Below, piece after piece: positions 42,854 through 50,701 of a stretch of 64,000 nt of DNA (its first letter is position 1; each line of letters begins with the position of its first letter). This DNA comes from Bacillota bacterium. Lineage in GTDB: Bacteria > Bacillota > UBA4882 > UBA8346. The stretch covers positions 15,922 to 79,921 of the forward strand of contig JAEYGI010000048.1 in the NCBI GenBank assembly GCA_023402395.1, given 5' to 3'. The notes below the pieces were generated by a model, which saw only the letters and a list, made by a program, of their open reading frames with translations, was not told the DNA's origin and searched no databases. A program made the translations under genes and the position numbers.

Positions 42854-44035
42854 TTGAAACTATTTTGGGTTTGCCTGTTGGTGTTCGGGATGTCGCATCC
42901 GGCATGGGGAGCGTCCGGGTTCGAAGTCCAGCGGATTAGCTATGGCGGCGACTGGCGGGAAGCGGGAGACTCCCCAAGCTCCGGCGCTCCGCCGGTCAGC
43001 CAGTGGCTGGGAGTGAGCTCCGAAGGTGACTGGGATTGGCTTGCGCTAGATGCAAACCTTAAAACGTACCTGCTTCCTTCGGACTATTATTACTCGTCAT
43101 TACAGACCCGATGGTCATTTCCGAAGCTCAGCCCCAAATTCAAAACCATTCTGGAATATGAATGGAATGATAATTATCGGATCTTCCAAACCGGTCTCGT
43201 CTACTCCAGGGCTGTATTTCCTTGGATGGTCTGGGACTTGGGATGCAGCGCGGGGAGCCGGGAAGGCGCCATCCCTGAAAAAAACCTTTACCGGTACACC
43301 TTTGACGAAGAAATCATGCGACTGACTTTCGACTGGGAAAAGTGGACCGCTGGCTTGCGGGTCAAGCGTTCAGCGCGGGACTATCCGGAAACCAGCCGGT
43401 ACAGCTCGACCAAATGGGATCTGGAAGAGCGGCTGAAATGGACATCCGGTTCCGGTTATCAACTTTATCTGGTGTATCGCGAAGCGGTAGGGTATTATCC
43501 GCAGGGTTCCTTATCCAGCGAATACTGGCGGAGCAATTGGGGGTTCAGCGGAGCACAGTTCAAATGGCTGGGCGGGCGGTTCGATTTCAACTACCGGCAA
43601 TCGGAATGGGAAAGGGGACTGGCCCCCTACCGGAACGACCGAACGCTGGAATTGCATTGGACCCGTAGCGGCGGCTGGCTGAGCAACCGGATCAAGCTCG
43701 GCTTGGCGGAGCGGAACTTTTATTCTCAGGATGATTATCTTGATCCGGACGAACCGGAGGAGCATCCGGAGGATGATCCCAGAAGCCGGCGGACCATCAT
43801 GGCTTCCTGGGAGAGTTGGTATGATTGGAAGCCGCTCCGGCTGGAATGGGAGCTTTTTTGGCGGGTTGACGATTATTATGCGGAAACAGCGGCGGACGGG
43901 GCTGGCGCCGGGGCCATTCTGGGAATCGTCTGGGAGCGCGGGCCCTATGATGTCCGCGCCGAATTGGCCCCGCAAGGCAATTTATTCTCAGCCAGGCCCC
44001 ATTACCGGTTGCGGCTCAATTATCATCTCGATTAG
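42854..44035 (+). CDS. Exported beta-strand-rich protein, putative outer-membrane barrel
   Basis: This is a 393-residue protein with a clear signal peptide (hydrophobic LFWVCLLVFGM, cleavage near AWG-AS at about residue 20). The mature part is rich in Trp/Tyr and charged residues alternating as in amphipathic strands (YQLYLVYREAV, RFDFNYRQSEW). It ends in an aromatic-containing strand RPHYRLRLNYHLD, as in outer-membrane barrels. There is no lipobox, LPxTG or S-layer domain. The start is TTG at 42854 with GGAGGG eight bases upstream. I do not recognise a family; outer-membrane location is inferred. It is 11 bases upstream of the MEMO-AMMECR1 gene. Confidence 0.6.
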   Translation: MKLFWVCLLVFGMSHPAWGASGFEVQRISYGGDWREAGDSPSSGAPPVSQWLGVSSEGDWDWLALDANLKTYLLPSDYYYSSLQTRWSFPKLSPKFKTILEYEWNDNYRIFQTGLVYSRAVFPWMVWDLGCSAGSREGAIPEKNLYRYTFDEEIMRLTFDWEKWTAGLRVKRSARDYPETSRYSSTKWDLEERLKWTSGSGYQLYLVYREAVGYYPQGSLSSEYWRSNWGFSGAQFKWLGGRFDFNYRQSEWERGLAPYRNDRTLELHWTRSGGWLSNRIKLGLAERNFYSQDDYLDPDEPEEHPEDDPRSRRTIMASWESWYDWKPLRLEWELFWRVDDYYAETAADGAGAGAILGIVWERGPYDVRAELAPQGNLFSARPHYRLRLNYHLD

Positions 44036-44046
44036 GAAGTGATTCG

Positions 44047-45444
44047 ATGCTTGGTTTTGGAGTGCTAATGCCTCATCCCCCGGTGATGGTCGCCGGCATC
44101 GGCGGGTCCCGGGAGCTCGCTCAAGTGGAAGAGACGATCCGGTCGGCGCGGGAGATCGACCGGATGCTGGCCGCCGGCCCGCCGGAAACCCTGGTGGTTT
44201 TCACGCCTCATGGCACGGTCTATCAGGATGCGATCATTGTTTACAGCGACCCCCGCTTCTCCGGAGGGTTGCAGCAATTCGGCCTGAACCGGACCTGGGA
44301 ATGGGAGAACGATCCAGGGCTGGTAGAACGTCTCGCTGAACTCGGCCGCGAGGCCGGGCTTCCCGTTTATCCGATGACCAGCGCCGATGCCGGACGTCGG
44401 CGCGATCGGGAGCGGCTGGATCACGGCGTACTGGTTCCGCTCTCTTTCTTCGATCCGGCCTGGGCGGACCGGGCCAAATTAGTGGTAATCCCCCTCAGCT
44501 ACCTGCCGCTGGAGGAGTTGTACCAATTCGGATCGGTGCTGCGCAATGCGTCGGAGAGTTTGGGGCGTAAAATCGCGGTGATCGCCAGCGGCGATCTGTC
44601 GCACTGCCTGCAACCGGGTGCTCCGGCTGGTTACGACCCGCGCGGCGCCGAGTTTGACCGGACGATCATGGAATTGATCCGGAAAGAAGCGGTCGCCGAG
44701 TTTTTCGAACTGGATCCGGCGTTGATCGAAAAAGCGGCCGAGTGCGGCTTCCGGAGCATCATTATGCTGCTGGGCGCGTTGGACGGCCTTGAGTTCCGGA
44801 GCACGGTCCACAGCTATCAGGGCCCCTTCGGAGTCGGATACAGCGTGGCTTCATTCCGTCCCACCGGCGGGAACCGGGAGGGCCTGGTGGCCGCGTTATT
44901 GCAACGGCGCAACCAAAAGGTCCACTTCCGGCGGGAACGGGAGAGCCCGTTGGTCCGGTTTGCCCGGAAGGTCATTGAGGCCAAGCTCCTGGAAGATCCA
45001 GAGCCCCGGCCGGAGGGGCTGGAGGAATACCTGAAACGAAAAGCCGGCGTCTTCGTTTCCATCAAAAAACACGGCCAACTACGCGGGTGCATCGGAACCA
45101 TTGAACCGACCCAGGACAATATCATCGCGGAGATCGCCCAGAACGCAATCTCGGCCGCCACCCGGGATCATCGCTTCGATCCGGTGAGCGTCGACGAACT
45201 CGACGATCTCACCTATAGCGTGGATCTCCTGAATCCGGCGGAACCCATCGACGGTCCCGAACAACTGGACCCGGCCAAGTACGGCGTGATCGTCAGCCGG
45301 GGCAGCCGCCGCGGCTTGCTGTTGCCGAATATCGAAGGCGTCGAAACCGCGGCCGAGCAAGTGGCCATCGCCAAGCGCAAGGCCGGGATCGCCGGGGACG
45401 AACCGGTGCGGCTGGAACGGTTCGAGGTGGTCCGGTTTTATTGA
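44047..45444 (+). CDS. AmmeMemoRadiSam system MEMO-AMMECR1 fusion protein
   Basis: This is a 465-residue fusion. Residues about 1-260 form a class III extradiol-dioxygenase/MEMO-like domain (MPHPPVMV, TPHGTV, ASGDLSH). Residues about 285-465 form an AMMECR1 domain (GVFVSIKKHGQLRGCIGT, then EIAQNA). These two modules plus a radical SAM enzyme form the recurrent AmmeMemoRadiSam trio, whose function is not established. The third partner is encoded 33 bases downstream. The ATG at 44047 has the weak site GAAGTGATTCG region upstream. Confidence 0.88.
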   Translation: MLGFGVLMPHPPVMVAGIGGSRELAQVEETIRSAREIDRMLAAGPPETLVVFTPHGTVYQDAIIVYSDPRFSGGLQQFGLNRTWEWENDPGLVERLAELGREAGLPVYPMTSADAGRRRDRERLDHGVLVPLSFFDPAWADRAKLVVIPLSYLPLEELYQFGSVLRNASESLGRKIAVIASGDLSHCLQPGAPAGYDPRGAEFDRTIMELIRKEAVAEFFELDPALIEKAAECGFRSIIMLLGALDGLEFRSTVHSYQGPFGVGYSVASFRPTGGNREGLVAALLQRRNQKVHFRRERESPLVRFARKVIEAKLLEDPEPRPEGLEEYLKRKAGVFVSIKKHGQLRGCIGTIEPTQDNIIAEIAQNAISAATRDHRFDPVSVDELDDLTYSVDLLNPAEPIDGPEQLDPAKYGVIVSRGSRRGLLLPNIEGVETAAEQVAIAKRKAGIAGDEPVRLERFEVVRFY

Positions 45445-45477
45445 TTGCGACGGCCACGGAGAAAGAAGGCGAGTCCA

Positions 45478-46461
45478 ATGACGGAAGCGCAGTTTTACGA
45501 GGCCCGGGACGGTCAGGTGATCTGCCGGCTCTGCCCCAGGGAATGCCGGGTTCAGCCGGAACAAGCCGGGTTTTGCCAGATCCGGCGCCACCGGGACGGG
45601 AAACTGCTGACGGACAACTATGGGCAGGCGGCCAGCATCGGGCTGGACCCGATTGAGAAGAAGCCCCTGTATCACTTTTATCCGGGCCAGCCGATTCTGT
45701 CGGTGGGCACTATCGGCTGCAACCTGGACTGCCGTTTCTGCCAGAACTGGCGGATCTCCCGGGAAAGCGCCCCCACTACGGCGATCAGCGCCGATGAGAC
45801 GGTTGATTTGGCGGTCCGGGCCGGCCGGGAACAGGGGAGCGTCGGGTTAGCCTATACCTATTCCGAACCAGGGGTCTGGTTCGAGTTCCTGATGGATGTC
45901 ATGCCCGGGATCCGCCGGGCCGGGCTGAAGAACGTCCTGGTGACCAATGCCTTCTTACAGCCGGAGCCGTGGGAGCGGCTGCTGCGATGGACCGATGCCG
46001 CCAATATCGATCTCAAAGGGTTTGACGCCGGTTTTTACCGGCGGGTCTGCGCCGGAGAGCTGGCGCCGGTACTCGACAATATCCGGGCCGCCGTGGGGAG
46101 GGTTCACGTTGAGTTGACCACCCTGATCATCCCCGGCGAAAATGACCGCCCGGAGCGGCTGCGGGAGATGGCCCAATGGATCGCGGCGTTGGATCCGGAG
46201 ATCCCGCTTCATCTGTCCCGCTATTATCCGAATTACCGGTTCACCGCGCCGCCGACCCCCGAGGCGACCATGGAGGAAGCGCGCCGCATCGCCGGAGAAT
46301 CCCTGCGCTATGTCTACCTGGGGAACCTCGGTGGCTTGAACGATACCTGCTGTCCGGAGTGCGGCAGTTTGTTGATCAGCCGGGACGGATACCGGACCCG
46401 GGTCTTGATGCCGGCGGCAACTTGCCCGGAGTGTGGCCGGTCGATTCCGGTGGTCCAATAA
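45478..46461 (+). CDS. amrS: AmmeMemoRadiSam system radical SAM enzyme (AmrS)
   Basis: This is a 327-residue radical SAM enzyme with the cluster motif CNLDCRFCQNW, an N-terminal Cys-rich segment (CRLCPRECRVQPEQAGFC), and a C-terminal zinc-ribbon-like pair (CCPECGS and CPECGRS). It resembles pyruvate-formate-lyase-activating enzymes and belongs to the same operon as the MEMO-AMMECR1 gene. The ATG at 45478 follows GAAGGCGAG. The substrate is unknown. Confidence 0.9.
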   Translation: MTEAQFYEARDGQVICRLCPRECRVQPEQAGFCQIRRHRDGKLLTDNYGQAASIGLDPIEKKPLYHFYPGQPILSVGTIGCNLDCRFCQNWRISRESAPTTAISADETVDLAVRAGREQGSVGLAYTYSEPGVWFEFLMDVMPGIRRAGLKNVLVTNAFLQPEPWERLLRWTDAANIDLKGFDAGFYRRVCAGELAPVLDNIRAAVGRVHVELTTLIIPGENDRPERLREMAQWIAALDPEIPLHLSRYYPNYRFTAPPTPEATMEEARRIAGESLRYVYLGNLGGLNDTCCPECGSLLISRDGYRTRVLMPAATCPECGRSIPVVQ

Positions 46462-46536
46462 GATGGAATGTGTTTGGTAAAGGGGTTCGCGATCGTTGAT
46501 TTTACATCCGGATCTATTGTTTTCCGGAAGTGAAGT

Positions 46537-46557
46537 GGTATAATTGGTAATTATACC
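46537..46557. promoter_or_regulatory. Dyad over the nadE -10 box
   Basis: A perfect dyad, GGTATAATT, spacer GGT, AATTATACC, covers the extended -10 TGG-TATAAT (46539-46544) upstream of nadE. A bound repressor would block the promoter. The regulator is unknown; a Nudix-type NrtR site is one idea. Confidence 0.65.
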
Positions 46558-46617
46558 ACCGCCCGGGCGCGCCGGCCTTTCAACCGGCAGCGCCGGGCCG
46601 GCATTCCGGAGGAGTTT

Positions 46618-48264
46618 ATGAAGGTTACTATCGGTCAGATCAATCCGGTTGTCGGAGATATCCAGGGCAATTCCGAGCGAATCCGGCAAGTGGTTGCCCG
46701 GTTTGCCGGGAGTACGGACCTGATCGTATTCCCTGAGCTGTCCCTGGTCGGATACCCGCCCAAGGATCTGCTGGAGAAGCCTTGGTTCATCCGGCAAGCG
46801 GAACAGGCCGTGGCCGAGTTGGCCGCCTTCTCCGCCGCCTATCCCGAAACCGGGATCCTCCTTGGCGTTCCGCTGCCGACTGGGCGGGCCACTGGCAAAT
46901 GGCTGGCCAATAGCGCCCTGTTGCTGTACAGAGGCGAGGTTTATTTCCGCCAGGACAAGTCGCTCCTGCCCACCTACGATGTGTTCGACGAGGCCCGGCA
47001 TTTCGATCCGGCGCCGGCGATCCGGACCGTTTCCTTCAAAGGGGAGGTTTTGGGGATCACCATCTGTGAGGATGCCTGGAACGACCCGGAATTCTGGCCG
47101 GACCAACTTTTGTACGATTTCGACCCCGTCAAGGAACTGGCGGATCAGGGAGCCACCTTGCTCATTAACATCTCGGCCTCCCCGTTTCACGTGGGCAAGG
47201 ACGCGCTGCGGCAGAAACTGATCGCAGGCCATGCCCGGCGACGCGGCTTACCGTTCGTCTTTGTCAATCAGGTCGGCGGGAACGACGAACTGATCTTCGA
47301 CGGCGGCAGCATGATCTGCGACGGCTTGGGCCGGATGATCTTCACCGGAGCGTATTTCGAAGAGCAATTGATCACAGTTGAGACGGGCCAAGCCGGACCC
47401 GATCCGGTTTACCGGCCGCTGGATCAGACAGAATCGGTGTACCGGGCCCTGGTGCTCGGATTGCGCGATTATCTTTATAAATGCGGTTTCCGCAAAGCGG
47501 TGATCGGCCTTTCGGGAGGGATCGACTCGGCGTTAACCGCCTGCCTGGCCGCGACGGCCCTCGGCCCCCAGAATGTGCTGGGCATCACCATGCCCTCTCC
47601 CTATTCCTCCGGCGGCAGCGTGGCCGATTCCCGGGAATTGGCGGCCAACCTCGGCATCGAGCTCCGGGAGATTGGGATCACCGGCATTTACCAGGCTTAC
47701 CTCGATACCCTGAGCCCGCATTTCACGGGCCTGGCCCTGGACGTGACCGAAGAAAACATTCAGGCCCGGATCCGGGGCAATCTCCTGATGGCTTTTTCCA
47801 ACAAATACGGTTACCTGGCGCTTTCCACCGGTAACAAAAGCGAATTGGCGGTCGGTTACTGCACCCTTTACGGCGACATGAGCGGCGGGCTGAGCGTTAT
47901 CTCCGACGTGCCGAAGACCATGGTCTACGCCCTGGCGGAGTATGTCAACCGGGACCGGCCCATCATTCCGCGGGCGATCATCGACAAAGCGCCATCGGCG
48001 GAGCTCCGGCCGGATCAGCTTGATCAGGATACGCTGCCGCCGTATCCGGTGCTGGACGCCATCCTCCATGACTATGTCGAAGAGGGGCTTTCGGCCGAGG
48101 CGATTGTGGCCAAAGGGTTTGCGGGGGAGACCGTGCAATGGGTGGTCCGGACGGTGGACCGCAACGAGTACAAGCGGAAGCAGGCCGCGCCGGGCCTGAA
48201 AGTGACCTCCAAGGCCTTCGGAATGGGCCGGCGGATGCCGGTGGCCAAGCGGATCAATTATTAA
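46618..48264 (+). CDS. nadE: Glutamine-hydrolysing NAD+ synthase
   Basis: This is a 548-residue two-domain enzyme making NAD+ from nicotinate adenine dinucleotide. The N-terminal nitrilase-type amidase has the E40-K114-C150 triad (FPELSLVGYPP, RQDKSLLP, GITICEDAW). The C-terminal synthetase has the P-loop LSGGIDSALT and the STGNKSELAVGY ATP site. GGAGGAG precedes the ATG. The dyad over its promoter suggests repression linked to NAD status. A terminator follows. Confidence 0.97.
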   Translation: MKVTIGQINPVVGDIQGNSERIRQVVARFAGSTDLIVFPELSLVGYPPKDLLEKPWFIRQAEQAVAELAAFSAAYPETGILLGVPLPTGRATGKWLANSALLLYRGEVYFRQDKSLLPTYDVFDEARHFDPAPAIRTVSFKGEVLGITICEDAWNDPEFWPDQLLYDFDPVKELADQGATLLINISASPFHVGKDALRQKLIAGHARRRGLPFVFVNQVGGNDELIFDGGSMICDGLGRMIFTGAYFEEQLITVETGQAGPDPVYRPLDQTESVYRALVLGLRDYLYKCGFRKAVIGLSGGIDSALTACLAATALGPQNVLGITMPSPYSSGGSVADSRELAANLGIELREIGITGIYQAYLDTLSPHFTGLALDVTEENIQARIRGNLLMAFSNKYGYLALSTGNKSELAVGYCTLYGDMSGGLSVISDVPKTMVYALAEYVNRDRPIIPRAIIDKAPSAELRPDQLDQDTLPPYPVLDAILHDYVEEGLSAEAIVAKGFAGETVQWVVRTVDRNEYKRKQAAPGLKVTSKAFGMGRRMPVAKRINY

Positions 48265-48284
48265 CGCCGGAAGGTTCTTTTAAA

Positions 48285-48307
48285 AAACGCTGATTCAGCG
48301 TTTTTTT
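48285..48307 (+). terminator. Terminator of nadE
   Basis: Stem AAAAAACGCTGA / TCAGCGTTTTTT, AT-extended, is followed by T residues. Confidence 0.88.
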
Positions 48308-48540
48308 GCACTCCGCCGCCAGCGGGCCGGCCGTTTACAGCCATGTGAAAATTTAATTTAACTGATATCGAAAGAACTTTGCCAAGGTTCTCCACTAAGG
48401 CAGGAAAAAAGTCCGGCGCGGTGTAAATTATTAGAGGTTGGCATCACGCGTTTCGAAAGCCCGTTATCTTCCCACAGATGGCAATGTCATGAAGCGATGG
48501 TTACATATGTTGGTATTAAGCCGAATTTTGGGCTTAGACC

Positions 48541-48790
48541 CAACTCTCGCTCTTCCGGCGTGATCTCATCCTGAGCGCCGGACCTTGAACCGTCCCTGGT
48601 TCTGGTTCCCTGACAGGGAAGAGTAACCGATGCCTCCGGGGTCTAAAGGAATTTGGAGGACAGCGGCCAAGGTTACCCTTGCCCTTGAATTGACGTCATG
48701 GATCAGCAGCTCTGGGGAAGCCAGAGCCGGGACGGCTTAAGGTTGCGGCATCCATGGATGAATATCAGCCGCAAAGGGCGAGGGTTAGGT
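48541..48790. repeat. Large 250-bp imperfect inverted repeat
   Basis: Left arm 48541-48640 (GAGCGCCGGACC, GGTTCTGGTTCCC, AAGAGTAACC) and right arm 48668-48790 (GGTTACCCTT, GGAAGCCAGAGCC, TTGCGGCATCC) pair in nested order. Half of it recurs at 21556-21660. No gene was seen in 48308-48844. Confidence 0.65.
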
Positions 48791-48844
48791 CTGGAAAGTT
48801 ATACCAAAATTCCTTAATGACATTGCCCAAAGACGGAGGGATGA

Positions 48845-49309
48845 ATGATGAATGTTCGTAAGGCAAGTCTCGACGACCTTCAACAACTGGCCGAATTGCG
48901 CTGGGAGTTTCAGAAGCCATCCGGAAACGGCAGTGAAACCGTTAGGGAGGATTTTTTGAGGTATTGCGCCCGGTTTTTGGAGAAGGGGCTGGAAGACGGC
49001 ACCTGGGTATACTGGGTGGTGGAGGCGGACGGACGGATTGTGTCCCACGCCTTTGTCCAGCGAATCCGGAAAGTTCCGAAACCGGGACGTTTGATCGGGG
49101 AATTTGGCTATTTGACCAATGTTTATACTTGCCCCGAGTACCGGAATCGGGGTTATGGCAGCCGGCTACTGGACACGATCCGGGACTGGGCCAGGGAGGA
49201 AGGGCTGGAACTACTGATCGTTTGGCCGAGCCGGGAGAGCGCCGGATTTTATAAGAAGGCGGGCTATTCGGCGGAGAATGAGATCAGGGAGTTAATCATC
49301 ATCCCGTGA
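48845..49309 (+). CDS. GNAT family acetyltransferase
   Basis: This is a 154-residue GCN5-type N-acetyltransferase. The acetyl-CoA loop is YTCPEYRNRGYGSRLL, followed by a helix and a LIVWPS strand, then FYKKAGY, a typical C-terminal block. The substrate is unknown. The start is ATG-ATG at 48845 with GGAGGGATGA upstream. It is a single gene between intergenic repeats and dcd. Confidence 0.88.
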   Translation: MMNVRKASLDDLQQLAELRWEFQKPSGNGSETVREDFLRYCARFLEKGLEDGTWVYWVVEADGRIVSHAFVQRIRKVPKPGRLIGEFGYLTNVYTCPEYRNRGYGSRLLDTIRDWAREEGLELLIVWPSRESAGFYKKAGYSAENEIRELIIIP

Positions 49310-49447
49310 GCCGAGCGTCCTCGTCCGCCCCGGGAATGCCCGGGGACGATGAACGGCTAGGCGGATTTGGTTCGTCGCAACAATGGAAATAATTTTTCCG
49401 GCCATCTCCCGGCTTCGGCGCAATTGATCCGGGGGATGAGCCACTCC

Positions 49448-49462
49448 GGAAAAAAGGTTTCC
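49448..49462. other. GGAAA-N5-TTTCC dyad upstream of dcd
   Basis: ACTCC-GGAAA-N5-TTTCC-GGAGT is the seventh instance of this dyad in the window, with five more flanking pairs. Confidence 0.5.
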
Positions 49463-49503
49463 GGAGTCATCAATCAATGCTTTTGAAAGCGGGGGAGCAA
49501 CCG

Positions 49504-50040
49504 GTGATTTTATCCGGCAAAGAGATCCAACACAAACTGGGCCGGGAGATCATAATCGATCCGTTCAACGAGGCCCAGTTAAATCCGAACAGTTACAATC
49601 TCCGGCTCCATGATGAACTGCTGGTTTACGACGAGCCGGTTCTCGATATGAAACGCCCCAATCCAAGCCGCTCCCTGGTCATTCCCGCCGGGGGCCTGGT
49701 GCTGGAGACCGGCCGGCTTTATCTGGGCCGGACACTGGAATACACTGAGACCGACGGGTATGTCCCGATGCTGGAAGGCCGGTCGTCCGTGGGCCGGCTG
49801 GGATTGTTCATTCACGTCACCGCCGGGTTCGGGGACGTGGGGTTTAAAGGCTACTGGACGCTGGAGATCTTTTGCATTCAACCGATCCGGGTTTATCCGG
49901 GCGTCGAGATCTGCCAGATCTACTATCATGCCATCGAGGGCGATTACGACCGCTATTGCAGCGGAAAGTACCAGAATAACCGGGGGATTCAGCCCAGTTT
50001 GCTGTATCAGGATTTTGAGGGGAAAGGGAATGATTCCTGA
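49504..50040 (+). CDS. dcd: dCTP deaminase
   Basis: This is a 178-residue enzyme converting dCTP to dUTP. Conserved parts are the N-terminal MILSGKEI, LNPNSYNLRL, the catalytic-site EGRSSVGRLGL, HVTAGFGDVGFKG and the C-terminal PS-containing segment. The GTG at 49504 is preferred: GGGGGAG lies six bases upstream and it gives the family N-terminus, whereas the ATG at 49477 adds nine residues without a site. It could be the bifunctional dCTP deaminase/dUTPase; not decided here. Confidence 0.93.
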   Translation: MILSGKEIQHKLGREIIIDPFNEAQLNPNSYNLRLHDELLVYDEPVLDMKRPNPSRSLVIPAGGLVLETGRLYLGRTLEYTETDGYVPMLEGRSSVGRLGLFIHVTAGFGDVGFKGYWTLEIFCIQPIRVYPGVEICQIYYHAIEGDYDRYCSGKYQNNRGIQPSLLYQDFEGKGNDS

Positions 50041-50044
50041 AGCG

Positions 50045-50223
50045 ATATCGGATGAAGTAAATTTCTTTATTAAATTTGCATTCGTAACGCCGAATGCAAA
50101 TGAATCAAATCGGAATTTACCTCATCCGATTACAGCTGAAAATAAGTTGAATTAAATTCATTCATTTTCCATCATGGCCGGCATTAAGGACAGATGTATA
50201 TCAGAAATTTAATTCAACTTATT
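50045..50223 (+). repeat. Two-hairpin intergenic element, full copy 4
   Basis: This is a full element starting six bases after the dcd stop. The A arms are GGATGAAGTAA / TTACCTCATCC (one mismatch) with inner stem TTTGCATTCG / CGAATGCAAA. The B inner stem has lost two bases (GGACAGATG instead of GGACATGATG). It ends with CAACTTATTATT. Confidence 0.9.
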
Positions 50224-50701
50224 ATTCGTCCTTTTGCTTGTCTCAACCTATAGCCGTCCCGTTTAATCCCGACAGCTTTCTCTTCCAGCCGGCTCCCCGC
50301 CGGTTTTTGTTTACGCTTCGTCCAATCCTCCGGGCCATCGCTGCCATGGGCCCAATCTGCCGCCTCTTTTGCTCCGGCTCCATTATCCATCTTTGTTAAA
50401 TCATCGGGGTGATTAAAAATCAGCCGCCGGCCGTGCATTTTTGCTTAATTTGTGCCAAAAAATGGATAGAAAGAACGTGTCACCTGAGTAAACTGATGGT
50501 AATAAACTTTTCTAGCAGGGATATCTCTAAGGGTCAGCCGATCTTCAATGTAACTAGAATGTTAAAAAATTGCCTGGCCGGCTTCGGCTGATCAACAACC
50601 AACGGGGTGGAACCGAAGTTTTTTTCTTACGCAGCGGTAATGTCTGAACCTGGCTTCTCAACAATATATTTTAATGGAGCGATAGTCTGGAGGGAAATAT
50701 C
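50224..50701. other. Intergenic DNA before prkA
   Basis: No supported gene was found. A minus-strand frame at 50214-50438 has no start signal and ends in the repeat. No clear promoter for prkA was identified apart from AT-rich sequence near 50660-50680. Confidence 0.4.

Noticed and set aside
50214..50438. 74-codon minus-strand frame before prkA
   Set aside because: No ribosome site at any start and the end lies inside the repeat element.
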